DNA from: JADHLK01 sp038131695
Lineage (GTDB): Bacteria > Pseudomonadota > Alphaproteobacteria > Puniceispirillales > Puniceispirillaceae
NCBI GenBank assembly: GCA_038131695.1
Contig: JAYPQA010000022.1
Coordinates: forward strand, 1-64,000
Direction: 5' to 3'
DNA length: 64,000 nt
This document shows, one piece after another, positions 1 through 9,434 of the stretch. The notes below the pieces were generated by a model. The model was not told where the DNA came from and did no database searches. It worked only from the letters and a program-made list of their open reading frames with translations. The first letter of the stretch is position 1; each line of letters opens with the position of its first letter. Both the position numbers and the translations under genes were made by a program.

Positions 1-7
1 TTCTTTT

Positions 8-649
8 TTACGTGGCTTGCTCAGCCCACGTTGAAGCATCCTGTTCGTCATTATAGGCCCAAATGGCCCCTTCATCGAGGTCAAACCACCAGCCATGCAG
101 GCGCAGATCCCCTGCTGCCAGCCGTTCGGCAATCCAGGGGAAACCGCGCAGATTTTGCAGCGAGGAGCGCAGCCCGGCCTGTTCGGCACGGCGGGCCAGA
201 CTGTCCTTGTCCGGATTGTCCATCTCAGCTGCCACCGCATCGCGGGCGGTCGTTATCCAGGGTTTCAAAAACTCCCGCCCGGCGAGGTCATCGCCTGCCA
301 GATGCGCACACAGACCGCCAATCCCGCCGCATTGGGCATGGCCCATCACCATGATTTCCGGCACTTTGAGATCGCGCACCGCATATTCAATCGCCGCGCT
401 GACCGCCGGCAAGGGGGCAGCCGGATCATAGGGCGGGACCAGATTGGCCACCACCCGCACCATAAACAGATCTCCCGGCTGGACACCGAACAAGAGTGCC
501 GGATCAACCCGTGAATCAGAACAGGCGATGACCAGCATTTGCGGCTCCTGGCCCTGGCTGGCCAGCCGCGCCATCAGGTCATTGCCGGGCCCGAAAAAGC
601 TTTTCTGAAAATCCCCAAAACCGGCGAGGAGAGACGGTATAATCGACAT
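8..649 (-). CDS. beta-class carbonic anhydrase
   Basis: Interconverts CO2 and bicarbonate in the cytoplasm. The protein (213 aa from the ATG at 649) carries the beta-class zinc signature: the CSDSR motif gives Cys43 and Asp45, and the HAQCGG motif gives His104 and Cys107. A phenylalanine-rich N-terminal region before the first motif is usual for the family. An in-frame TTG at 685 would add 12 residues. Neither start has a convincing ribosome binding site, so the start is uncertain; family resemblance favours 649. The gene lies alone at the left edge, reading leftwards, with the divergent small orphan to its right. The family assignment is secure, but the physiological role cannot be told from context. 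Confidence 0.93.
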   Translation of the reverse strand: MSIIPSLLAGFGDFQKSFFGPGNDLMARLASQGQEPQMLVIACSDSRVDPALLFGVQPGDLFMVRVVANLVPPYDPAAPLPAVSAAIEYAVRDLKVPEIMVMGHAQCGGIGGLCAHLAGDDLAGREFLKPWITTARDAVAAEMDNPDKDSLARRAEQAGLRSSLQNLRGFPWIAERLAAGDLRLHGWWFDLDEGAIWAYNDEQDASTWAEQAT

Positions 650-821
650 GGCCAGAAGATAGCGGAAAACCCGCCCTTTATTCAAGAAAAATGAGCCTCA
701 AAAATACGCCAATTCTTGCGTCAGAAAAAACCCGCAAGCCCTTTTTTCCGGCCTGTGCCACACTAGGTTGAGATCAGTCCAGCGCCTGTTCAGGCGATTT
801 TATATCCAGAGGATTACGACC

Positions 822-1145
822 ATGCCGGCCATCCCTTATGCCATTACCACCGATACCGCAGACAAGTTTGAATTCAGCTTCCCCTGCATCCTCCACCTCA
901 TCACCGCCCTGCGGGTGCATCAGCTGCTGGAAATGCTGATCGACCAGCTGAGCCGGGATGTGCGGGAAATTGAAACAGCCAATGGCGATGTGCTGCAGGC
1001 GCTGGCCATGGCAATCGCGGTCCGCAGCCGCATGATCGGCGCCGACCCGGCTGTTACCGCCCGGCTGGCCAGCGAGCTGGTTGAAACGGCCCTGGCGGCG
1101 GCAGCTGAAGCGGAGAATTGGCAGCCCCCTTCCGGTCATGCCTGA
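822..1145 (+). CDS. small protein of unknown function (107 aa)
   Basis: I do not recognise this protein. Translation probably begins at the ATG at 822, because an AGAGGA ribosome binding site sits eight bases upstream; an upstream in-frame ATG at 768 lacks one. The protein has no signal peptide and no obvious membrane segment. It is predicted to be mostly helical, with a Leu/Ile-rich stretch near residues 25-45 and an Ala-rich acidic tail. Normal codon use and the good ribosome binding site argue that it is a real gene. Its 3' end abuts the convergent DUF952 gene with only four bases between them. No function is inferred. Confidence 0.6.
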   Translation: MPAIPYAITTDTADKFEFSFPCILHLITALRVHQLLEMLIDQLSRDVREIETANGDVLQALAMAIAVRSRMIGADPAVTARLASELVETALAAAAEAENWQPPSGHA

Positions 1146-1149
1146 CCGG

Positions 1150-1516
1150 CTAATCCAGCTGGGCTGGGCCTTCGGCTTGAAGATCAGGCCAATCAAAATC
1201 TTTGTCAGCCAGCAGCTTTAAGGCGCACCCAAACCACCTGCTCCAGCCCCAGCGCCATAGAGATGCGGAACAAAGCCCACCCCTTGATGGCTCCCAGACC
1301 AGCTCCAGCCCGTCTGTTGCCACACAAACCAGCACCAGCCCGGCCCGCCCGGCAAAATGCTTTTCCGCCGTTTCCTTGACCTGTCCGGCCGCCGAGAAAT
1401 GGATAAAACCGTCTGCCGAGGTCAATTTCCGCGCCGCGAAAAACCCCTTCTTCTTCAGCCTGAAGCCAGAGCTCTGCTGAACAAATTTTATAGATAAAGC
1501 GCTCAGAAGCGGTCAT
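1150..1516 (-). pseudogene. DUF952 family protein, interrupted by three frame changes
   Basis: When the two reading frames are joined, the product matches the DUF952 family (about 120 aa). The N-terminal part from the ATG at 1516 contains ERFIYKI. A frame change near 1420 leads into the hallmark DGFIHFSAAGQ segment and the WEPSRGG motif. A second change near 1285 returns to the first frame (ALGLEQVVWVRL), and a third near 1215 gives the final DKDFDWPDL. The total length is right for the family, so material has shifted rather than been lost. DUF952 has no firmly assigned activity. Three compensating shifts in 120 codons look more like consensus errors than decay. Confidence 0.7.
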
Positions 1517-1568
1517 TGGGGCCAAAATCCTGTTATTTGCCTGGTAGATTATTTGCCCTAGTCTGCCA

Positions 1569-1597
1569 CTTGACATAGCCCAGATCACTTCCCAAAT
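1569..1597 (+). promoter_or_regulatory. candidate heat-shock (sigma-32-like) promoter for htpG
   Basis: A CTTGAC element at 1569-1574 is followed after 16 bases by CCCAAAT at 1591-1597, about 65 bases before the htpG start. This resembles the sigma-32 pattern of CTTGA-type -35 and CCCCAT-type -10 boxes, and htpG is a classic heat-shock gene. The -10 match is imperfect, so this is tentative. Confidence 0.3.
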
Positions 1598-1661
1598 CCA
1601 GAGGCGCGCCGCAGGACAGGCTGCCCAGCAAATTTGCCAATCAAGGAGCATTGAAAAGATA

Positions 1662-3554
1662 ATGAGTGCAAAAACCCATGCTTTTGAGGCGGATACCGGA
1701 AAAATTCTGGATATTGTTATCCACTCGCTTTATTCCAACCGGGAAATTTTCCTGCGTGAGCTGATCTCCAACGCGTCCGATGCGCTGGATAAGCGCCGCT
1801 ATCTGGCGGCCACGGATCAGAGCCTGCAAGGCGAGGAGGCTGCAGAAATCCGCCTGAGCGCAGATGCCAAGGCCCGCACCCTGACGATTTCGGACAGCGG
1901 TATTGGGATGGATGAGGCGGATATGGTTGCCGCGCTTGGCACGATTGCCAAATCCGGCACGGCCAGCTTTCTTGAACAGATGGCCGCCGCCGATGCCAGC
2001 AAGGATGAAACGGCGCAAATCTCTCTGATTGGCCAGTTCGGCGTTGGGTTTTATGCGGCTTTCATGGTTACTGAAAAGGTAGAGGTTATCTCGCTGAAAG
2101 CAGGCAGCCAGTCCGCTTGCCGCTGGGAATCAGATGGCAAGACCGGCTTTTCCACCGGCCCGGCCTCGCGCCCGGCCAGCGGCACGGATATTATCCTGCA
2201 TCTGAAAAAGGATGCCCGCGAATTTGCTGATGAGCAGCGGATCAGCTGGCTGGTCAGCAAATATTCTGATCATATCGGCTATCCGGTTATCTGGGTCGGT
2301 GGTGAGGAGGGGGACAGGCAGCTGAATTCGGCAGCCGCCCTGTGGACCCGCGATAAAAAAGACATCACCGACGAACAATATCAGGGTTTCTACAATGAAT
2401 TGGGGGCGGGCTATGATACGCCCTGGATGACGATGCATAACCGCACTGAGGGGACTGTCCAGTTCACCAGCCTGCTGTTTATTCCGGGGGCGCGCCCGTT
2501 TGACCTGTTCAATCCGGAGCGTAAATCGCGCCTGCAGCTCTATATTAACCGGGTCTTTATCACCGATGAATGTGAGGATTTGATCCCGCCCTGGCTGCGC
2601 TTTGTGCGCGGCGTGGTGGATACGCCGGACCTGATTTGAATGTCAGCCGGGAGATGCTGCAGCACAATCCCGGCCGTGCTGAAAATAAAGAAGGCGCTGA
2701 TCCGCCGCCTGTTATCTGAATTGAAAAAGGCGGCCGGCAAGGATGCGGAGTCCTTCGCCAAATTCTGGGAAGATTTCGGACTGGTTATCAAAGAGGGGCT
2801 GTATGAGGATGCCGACTGGCGCGAGCAGATTCTGGGGCTGTGCCGGTTCCGGTCTGCCGCCAGCGGGGCGCTGCTCAGCTTGCCGGACTATATTAAGGCG
2901 ATGGCCGACAAGCAGGAGGAGATTTTCTACCTGTCAGCCGAATCTGCGGCGGCTGCGGCTTCCAGCCCGCATCTGGAAGGGTTCCGCAAGCGGGGTTTGG
3001 ATGTGTTGCTGATGACCGATCCGGTGGACCAGTTCTGGCTGCCCATGATACCGGAATTTGAGGGCAAGAAATTCACCTCAATTTCGGCCGGGGCTGTCTC
3101 GCTGGACAAGTTTGATGAGAACGCGCCAGAGGATGCGGCCAAGGAAGAAAAGAAAACCGCCAAGCCGGGCGATTATGAAAAGCTGCTGGCGGCGATGAAA
3201 GAGGCGCTGGGCGATCAGGTCAGCCAGGTGCGCCTGTCCGGCACGCTCACCGACAGCCCGGCCTGTCTGGTCAGCGAGGCAGGCGGCATGGATATTCAGA
3301 TGGAGCGGCTGATGCGCGCCCAGAACAGCGCCTTTGAGGGGATGCCCCGCATTCTGGAAATCAACCCGGATCATCCGCTGATTGACGGGTTGCGCGGCAA
3401 GCTGGAGGAGGGGCGCCATGATCTGGCGGCGGAAGCCTCAGAGCTGTTGTTTGATCAGGCCCGTATTCTGGAAGGCCAGCCGCCGCGTGATTTGACCGGC
3501 TTTGCCCGCCGCCTCTCCCGCGTTATGGAAGCGGCGGTCACCGCGTCCGGGTAA
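1662..3554 (+). CDS. htpG: chaperone HtpG (Hsp90), frame broken near 2634-2670
   Basis: ATP-dependent cytosolic chaperone. The N-terminal GHKL ATPase domain is clear: ELISNASDALDK (ATP-binding Asn), DSGIGM and GQFGVGFYAAF. The middle domain runs into a stop at about 2639 just after the conserved RFVRGVVDTPDL. The sequence resumes in a second frame reading LNVSREMLQHNP and then, after about 30 bases, in a third frame (AVLKIKKALIRRLLSELKK) that continues through the C-terminal dimerisation domain to 3554. The combined length of about 630 aa is normal. The second shift falls at a CCC run. The two halves would be separate ORFs if the sequence were taken literally. It ends overlapping the convergent gene by 17 bases. 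Confidence 0.95.
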
Positions 3555-4740
3555 GGCGCAGCTGCAGCTGCTCTATAGCCATATCCGGCACCAGCACAAA
3601 GCCGGTCATCATGCCCAGCGGCATGGGCTGTGGCGGCTGGACACTGAGATTGAGCCCGCCCCCATAGAGCAGGAAATCAGACAGCGGCGCAGACAGGGCC
3701 CGCCCTGATTGCGGCAGATAGCTCTCAATCAGATAGGCCAGCTGGCCTGCAGCCTCATCCGGTGAGGGCAGGTCCGGCTGGCGTGCCCACAAATCCAGCA
3801 ACCCCTTGTCGCGAATATCAAGGCGCGCCTCATCCAGCCTGATCTGGGCCAGCATTTGCAGGGCTTCTTCAGGGTCAGCCTGCATACCGGACGGGTTCAG
3901 GCTCCGGGCATAGATCATCTCGTCCATTTCAAAGCGCAATTCGGTGGCAAGGCTGGCCAGCCCGGCCACATTGAACAGAAAACTGGTCTCTGATTCCAGC
4001 ACCTGGCGGGCCCGCCTTATCGCGCTGCGCCCGGAAATATCCATCAGCAATTCTGACAGCCCGGCCTCGGACAGGGTGAGATCAAACTCAGCAGCTGCCT
4101 GGCTCTCGCCATAGGGAAGCAGGCGAATATCCGGCATATCAAAGCGCAGCTGTGAAATATAGATTGCCCCATTATCCATCTGGTCAAAGCGCCAGTCGCT
4201 GGCTTCCATGCGGGCCGCTTGCAGGGCCACCCCTTCAGACGGGGCCAGCATGGTCAGATTTTCCAGCCGGAAGCCGGTCTGCTGGCCGTTCAGAATAGCC
4301 GGGCTCAAACCCGCCATTGGATTTTGCTGAACCAGCCAGCCTATCGGCAAATCGCGGGCTTCCATGCTTTCGATAAATAGCTCTTCGGTTCCGGACCCCC
4401 AGGCGGTCAGCCCGTCTATCTCCAGACGCTGGATAACGAAATCGGCCTCTTCGGCCTGGCCTTTTGAGCGCATCAGAAGCCGGTCAGCCTCAGCCACCAG
4501 ATCCCCATATTCCCACAGCCCGACCTGGTAAATTTCCCCGGACAGCGAGTTGGAGTTAAAATTGCCGGCTTCAAAGGACAGCGCCAGCCCGTCTTCCAGC
4601 TCCAGCATGATGCGCGCAGACAGGCTGGCCGGCAGGAAGGCCAGCGAGAAAGTCAGAAGCACTCCCAGAACAAAACCCGCAAGCTGATTTGCCAGCCAGC
4701 CGGACAGGGCCTTCAAAATGGGGTTGCGGTGCGCGCTCAT
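3538..4740 (-). CDS. membrane-anchored protein of unknown function (400 aa)
   Basis: I do not recognise a family. The N-terminus (residues 1-11) is basic and polar and is followed by a hydrophobic segment at about residues 14-40. That fits an uncleaved anchor or signal peptide, placing the rest in the periplasm. The remainder is acidic, Leu-rich, beta-strand-like and lacks cysteine clusters or enzyme motifs. It superficially resembles the DUF2125/AsmA-type proteins that span or line the periplasm, but this is weak. The gene starts about 40 bases downstream of clpB on the same strand, so it may be cotranscribed with it. Its 3' end overlaps htpG convergently. Confidence 0.75.
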   Translation of the reverse strand: MSAHRNPILKALSGWLANQLAGFVLGVLLTFSLAFLPASLSARIMLELEDGLALSFEAGNFNSNSLSGEIYQVGLWEYGDLVAEADRLLMRSKGQAEEADFVIQRLEIDGLTAWGSGTEELFIESMEARDLPIGWLVQQNPMAGLSPAILNGQQTGFRLENLTMLAPSEGVALQAARMEASDWRFDQMDNGAIYISQLRFDMPDIRLLPYGESQAAAEFDLTLSEAGLSELLMDISGRSAIRRARQVLESETSFLFNVAGLASLATELRFEMDEMIYARSLNPSGMQADPEEALQMLAQIRLDEARLDIRDKGLLDLWARQPDLPSPDEAAGQLAYLIESYLPQSGRALSAPLSDFLLYGGGLNLSVQPPQPMPLGMMTGFVLVPDMAIEQLQLRLTRTR

Positions 4741-4779
4741 ATCCTAGTCCTTTCCGGCAAGTGGGGGGTTTTCGATCCT

Positions 4780-7383
4780 TTATACTGCCACAGCCTGTAT
4801 TTCGGATTTTTGCAACAGCAAACCAGGCTCTATATCAGATACATCAATGATAATCTGATCGCCATCCGCAAAATCACCGGCCAGCATTTTCTCCGCCAGC
4901 GGATTTTGGATCTGGCGTTGCAAGACGCGCTTGAGCGGCCGTGCCCCGTAATGCGGGTCATAGCCTTCATCAGCCAGCCAGTGACGCGCCGCTTCGGTCA
5001 GGCTGAGGGTGATCTGCCGCTCAGCCAGCCGATCTTGCAGCCGCACCAGCTGAATATCCACAATCCGGGCCATATCCCCGCGATCAAGGCGCTGGAACAG
5101 CAGCACCGATTCCAGCCGGTTGAGAAATTCCGGCCGGAAGGCGGCCTGCACCTCTTCCATCACCTTGTCGCGCACCGTATCCACCTGTTTGCCCTCCGGC
5201 ACTGAGAGCAGCGTATCCGCCCCCAGATTGGAGGTGAGCAGAATCAGCGTATTGCGGAAATCCACTGTCCGGCCCTGGCCATCGGTCAGCTGGCCTTCAT
5301 CCAGCAGCTGCAAAAGCACATTGAAAATATCGGGATGCGCCTTTTCAATCTCGTCAAACAGGATGATCTGATAGGGGCGACGGCGCACCGCTTCGGTCAG
5401 GCTGCCGCCTTCCTCATAGCCAACATAGCCCGGCGGGGCTCCGATCAGGCGGGAAACCGCGTGTTTTTCCATATATTCCGACATATCAAGGCGCAGGATC
5501 GCATCATCCTTGTCAAACAGGAATTCCGCCAGCGCCTTGGCCAGTTCGGTCTTGCCAACGCCGGTCGGGCCCAGCATCAAAAAGCTGCCCAGCGGCTGGT
5601 TGGGATCATTCAGCCCGGCCCGCGCCCGCCTTGTGGCATTGGCTATGGCCGAAATCGCCTCTGCCTGACCGATCACCCGCTGGCCCAGCCGGTTTTCCAT
5701 ACCGAGCAGCTTTTCTTGTTCGCCAGACAGCATTTTGGCGACCGGTATGCCCGTCCATTGATGGATGATCTGGGCGATATGGCGGCTTTCAACCTGCTGG
5801 CCAATCTGGTCATTTTCAGCCAGGGCCTGTTTTGCGGCCTCCAATTCCTGCTCCAGTCCGGGGATGATGGCATAGGACAGCTCAGCTGCCTTTTCCAGCT
5901 CGCCCTTTCTTTGTGAGACTTCCAGCTGGTGGCGGGCTTCTTCCAGCCGCAGCTGCAAATTCTTGACCTCAGCCGACAGGTTTTTCACCTGCTCCCAGCT
6001 TTTTGTCTGCTCAGCCGATTGCGTTTCCAGACCGGCCAGCTCATCTGCCAGCTTGTCCAGCCGCTTGGCAGAGGCCGGGTTATCCTTCTCTCTGGTCAGG
6101 GCGGCCTGCTCAATTTTCAGCTGCAAAATCTGCCTGTCCAGACTGTCCAGCTCTTCGGGCTTGGAATCAGACTGCATCCGCAGATGGCTGGCCGCCTCAT
6201 CCATCACATCTATCGCCTTGTCCGGCAAAAACCGCTCATTGATATAGCGGTTGGAAAGCTGGGCCGCCGCGATCAGCGCATCATCGGTGATACGCACGCC
6301 GTGATGGGTTTCATATTTTTCCTTCAGCCCGCGCAGGATGAAGATTGTATCCTCCACGCTCGGCTCGCCGATATAGACCGGCTGAAAGCGGCGGGCGAGG
6401 GCGGAATCCTTTTCCACATATTTGCGGTATTCATCCAGCGTCGTGGCCCCGATACAATGCAGCTCTCCGCGGGCCAGCGCCGGTTTCAAGAGATTGGAGG
6501 CATCCATCGCCCCGTCTGTCTTGCCAGCCCCGACCAGCTGATGCATCTCATCAATGAACAGCACCACCTCGCCGCCGCGCTCCTCAATCTCTTTGAGAAC
6601 CGCTTTCAGCCGCTCTTCAAACTCGCCGCGATATTTCGCCCCGGCAACCAGCGCGCCCATATCAAGGGCCAGAATGGATTTGTCTTTCAGCGCTTCGGGC
6701 ACATCACCCGACACAATGCGCTGGGCCAGCCCTTCGGCAATCGCCGTTTTGCCCACACCCGGCGCACCGATCAGAACCGGGTTGTTCTTGGTCCGGCGGG
6801 ACAGGATTTGCACCGTGCGGCGCACCTCCTCATCGCGGCCAATGACCGGGTCCAGCCCGCCCCTGGCGGCGGCTGCGGTCAGGTCGCGTGCATATTTCTC
6901 CAGCGTTTCAAAAAGCTCATCCCCGACATCGGAATCAATCTGCCGGCCGCCGCGCATCTCCTCTATCGCTTCTGCCAGTTTCTTGACATCAAGGCCCTGT
7001 TTTTTAAGTAGCTTTCCAGCTGCCTCTCCTTTTCCAGCCAGCGCCAGAAGCACCGCATCTGCGGCGATGAAACTGTCGCCGCGCTGTTTGGCCCAGCTTT
7101 CGGCCTCCGCCAGAATTCGGGCCAGGGCCGGGCTCATATGCAGCTGCGCTGCCTCGCCGCTCACCTCCGGCAATTTTGCCAGTTCCGTCTCCAGCCGGGC
7201 AGGCAGCCCGGCCACATCCGCCCCGCCGCGCGCCAGCAATTTGGTCAGCGTCACAATCTCCGCCTCCAGCAAGCCGCTGAGCAGGTGCAGATCAGTCAGA
7301 TTTTGGTGGGAGGCGGCCAGCGCCTTATTTTGGGCAGCACTCAGCGCGCCACGCATTACAGAGGTAAAATTTTGTGCATCCAT
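4780..7383 (-). CDS. clpB: ATP-dependent disaggregase ClpB
   Basis: Hsp100 disaggregase that works with DnaK to resolve heat-induced aggregates in the cytoplasm. At 867 aa the gene is full length and intact. Domains in order: an N-terminal Clp repeat domain (about 1-145), AAA+ module 1 with Walker A GAPGVGKT at 206-213 and Walker B VVLFIDEMH, a long coiled-coil middle domain rich in Glu/Lys/Leu (about 405-530), AAA+ module 2 with GPTGVGKT near 605, and a C-terminal D2 domain containing YDPHYGARPLKR. The ClpP-docking tripeptide of ClpA/ClpX is absent, as expected for ClpB. Having htpG next door makes this a stress-chaperone locus. Confidence 0.98.
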   Translation of the reverse strand: MDAQNFTSVMRGALSAAQNKALAASHQNLTDLHLLSGLLEAEIVTLTKLLARGGADVAGLPARLETELAKLPEVSGEAAQLHMSPALARILAEAESWAKQRGDSFIAADAVLLALAGKGEAAGKLLKKQGLDVKKLAEAIEEMRGGRQIDSDVGDELFETLEKYARDLTAAAARGGLDPVIGRDEEVRRTVQILSRRTKNNPVLIGAPGVGKTAIAEGLAQRIVSGDVPEALKDKSILALDMGALVAGAKYRGEFEERLKAVLKEIEERGGEVVLFIDEMHQLVGAGKTDGAMDASNLLKPALARGELHCIGATTLDEYRKYVEKDSALARRFQPVYIGEPSVEDTIFILRGLKEKYETHHGVRITDDALIAAAQLSNRYINERFLPDKAIDVMDEAASHLRMQSDSKPEELDSLDRQILQLKIEQAALTREKDNPASAKRLDKLADELAGLETQSAEQTKSWEQVKNLSAEVKNLQLRLEEARHQLEVSQRKGELEKAAELSYAIIPGLEQELEAAKQALAENDQIGQQVESRHIAQIIHQWTGIPVAKMLSGEQEKLLGMENRLGQRVIGQAEAISAIANATRRARAGLNDPNQPLGSFLMLGPTGVGKTELAKALAEFLFDKDDAILRLDMSEYMEKHAVSRLIGAPPGYVGYEEGGSLTEAVRRRPYQIILFDEIEKAHPDIFNVLLQLLDEGQLTDGQGRTVDFRNTLILLTSNLGADTLLSVPEGKQVDTVRDKVMEEVQAAFRPEFLNRLESVLLFQRLDRGDMARIVDIQLVRLQDRLAERQITLSLTEAARHWLADEGYDPHYGARPLKRVLQRQIQNPLAEKMLAGDFADGDQIIIDVSDIEPGLLLQKSEIQAVAV

Positions 7384-7740
7384 TGTCTCATGCCTTTCAT
7401 TTCCGGCCTGAATCTGAACTCAAGCAGCATTCAGCCCTGTCATCGAAAAACTGTCCCGGCCTGCCCTGATAGCGGCACAGACCGGCTTTGTTGCCATTGG
7501 AAAACCCGCCCGTTGCGGCATTTTCCGGCCTCATCTTCATGTGGGAAGCCGCGGCTGGTTTATCAAGGGCCGCCTGCCCGCTGGCCGCAGCAGCCCGCAA
7601 TCCGGATAGGGCTGCGGAATAAAAACACATTGCAAAGCAGGCAAGGATTCAGGGCATTGTTTTGACTGGAAATCTGCCAGAGAGCCGAAAACAGGGACTT
7701 CTGGAAAGAGGATTTTGGGAACGCGGATTTTGGAAAGCAA
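7384..7740. other. intergenic region between divergent clpB and TPP-enzyme genes
   Basis: These 357 bases must hold promoters for both divergent genes. I found no convincing coding sequence, RNA gene or strong -35/-10 pair. Just before the right-hand gene there are two near-direct copies of GGATTTTGG (7711-7735) and a GGAAAG ribosome binding site. No clear sigma-32 promoter for clpB could be picked out. Confidence 0.5.
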
Positions 7741-9434
7741 ATGACAAACGCATACCGGGGTGGCCAGCTGCTGGTGGCCTGTCTGGAAAAAATGGGGATT
7801 GAGCGCTGTTTTGGTGTGCCGGGGGAATCCTATCTGGAGGTTCTGGATGCGCTGGCCGATTCGGCCATCGAATTTGTGAATTGTCGGCATGAAAGCGCAG
7901 CCAGCTTTGCCGCTTCGGCCTCCGGCAAGCTGACCGGCCAGCCGGGCCTGTGTTTTGTGACCCGCGGGCCCGGGGCGACCAACGCCTCTATCGGTGTGCA
8001 TGATGCGATGCAGAATAGCAGCCCGATGATCCTGTTTGTCGGCCAGATAGCTACCAGCCGCACAGATCGCGAGGCATTTCAGGAGCTGGATTATCGCCGT
8101 TTTTTCAGCCCGCTGGCCAAATGGGTGACCCAGATAGACAAGGTGGAGCGCATTCCCGAAACCCTCAGCCGGGCCTTTGCCACAGCGCTCAGCGGGCGGC
8201 CGGGCCCGGTGGTGATCGCCCTGCCAGAAGATATGCTGGCGCAGGAGACACAAGCCGCGCCGGTCGGCCTGCCCAGCCTGGGGCGGGCGGCGGCAGACCC
8301 GGCCCGGCTGGCGGCGGCACTGGACAGGCTGCTGGCTGCAGATCGCCCGCTGATCATTGCTGGCGGCAGCGGCTGGAATACGGCCGGGCAGGATCATCTG
8401 CAAGAATTTGTTGAAACCCATCACATTCCGGTATTGGGCGGGCATCGCCGCCAGGATGTGCTGGATAATTTCAGCCCGGTCTATGTCGGGGATACCTCGG
8501 TGGGGCTGTTGCCCCATACCGCTGATCTGATCCGCCGGGCGGATGTGATCTGGGCGATGAATATCCGCTTTGGTGAGGTCACAACGGCAGACTGGCAGCT
8601 GCACCCGGTGCCGAAAATGGACAGTTTTTTAATCCACAGCCATGCCGGGCCAGAAGAGCTGAACAAAATCTATCAGGCGGATATGGCCTTCAATGCGGAC
8701 CCGAATCTGCTGGCCAAACAGATGGCCGGACAGGCATGGCCGGGCAGGCAGACGGGCTGGCAAAACCGCACGCCAAAAGGCTGGACTGGCTGGCAGCGGC
8801 GCGCGCAGAATATGACGCTGCGTCTGTTCCGCCTGCCCAGGACAGTCCGGTGGATATGGGCTTTGTGATGGGCTGGCTGCAGGATAATCTGGACCCGGAT
8901 GCTATTTTAACCAACGGGGCTGGTAATTTTGCGCTCTGGCCCAGCAAATATTTTCGCTATTCCAGGGGGCAACGCCTGCTCGGCCCGCAATCCGGGGCGA
9001 TGGGCTATGGCGTGCCGGCGGCGCTGGCGGCCAGCCTGCATTATCCGGGCCGTCAGGTGATTTGCTTTGCCGGTGATGGGGATATGCAGATGTCGCTGGC
9101 GGAGCTGGCCAGCATCCGGCAAAGCGGGGCGCGGGTGCTGATCCTGATCCTGAACAATGCCAGCTACGGCACGATCCGGATGCATCAGGAAACCCATTTC
9201 CCGGCCCGCAAATCCGCAACCGATCTCATCAATCCTGACTTTGCCGCTGTTGCCAGAGCCTGCGGCCTGTTTGGCGAGCAGGTCGCAAGAACAGAGGATT
9301 TTCCGGCCGCCTTCGGGCGCTTGCAGGCCTCAGATACGGGCGGGGTGCTGGAACTTGCCATTGCAACAGAGGCTATTGCACCTTTGAAAACACTCAGCCA
9401 GCTGGGCAAAAATGGAAAAACAGGAAAAGCGTGA
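7741..9434 (+). CDS. thiamine-pyrophosphate-dependent acetolactate synthase-like enzyme, frameshifted
   Basis: A TPP enzyme of the acetolactate synthase/decarboxylase superfamily, about 560 aa when the two frames are joined. The Pyr domain has the catalytic glutamate in GVPGES (about residue 28) and a HESAASFAA segment. The central domain follows. The PP domain has GAMGYGVPAA and the cofactor motif GDGDMQM...LNNASYG. The first frame ends at 8868 and the second is open from about 8736. At the junction, 8722-8735 and 8736-8749 are a 14-base tandem near-duplication that would cause the shift. The gene overlaps the CoA-transferase by four bases. It is not the biosynthetic ilvB, which is present at 34.97 kb. 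Substrate unknown; a 2-hydroxyacyl-CoA lyase-like role is possible given the neighbour. Confidence 0.85.

Noticed and set aside
2620..2700. Programmed ribosomal frameshift in htpG
   Set aside because: No slippery heptamer or pseudoknot is apparent, two shifts are needed within 40 bases, and many unrelated genes show the same kind of break.
7384..7740. Small minus-strand ORF upstream of clpB (7397-7630)
   Set aside because: Composition is unlike neighbouring genes, there is no ribosome binding site, and it matches nothing recognisable.
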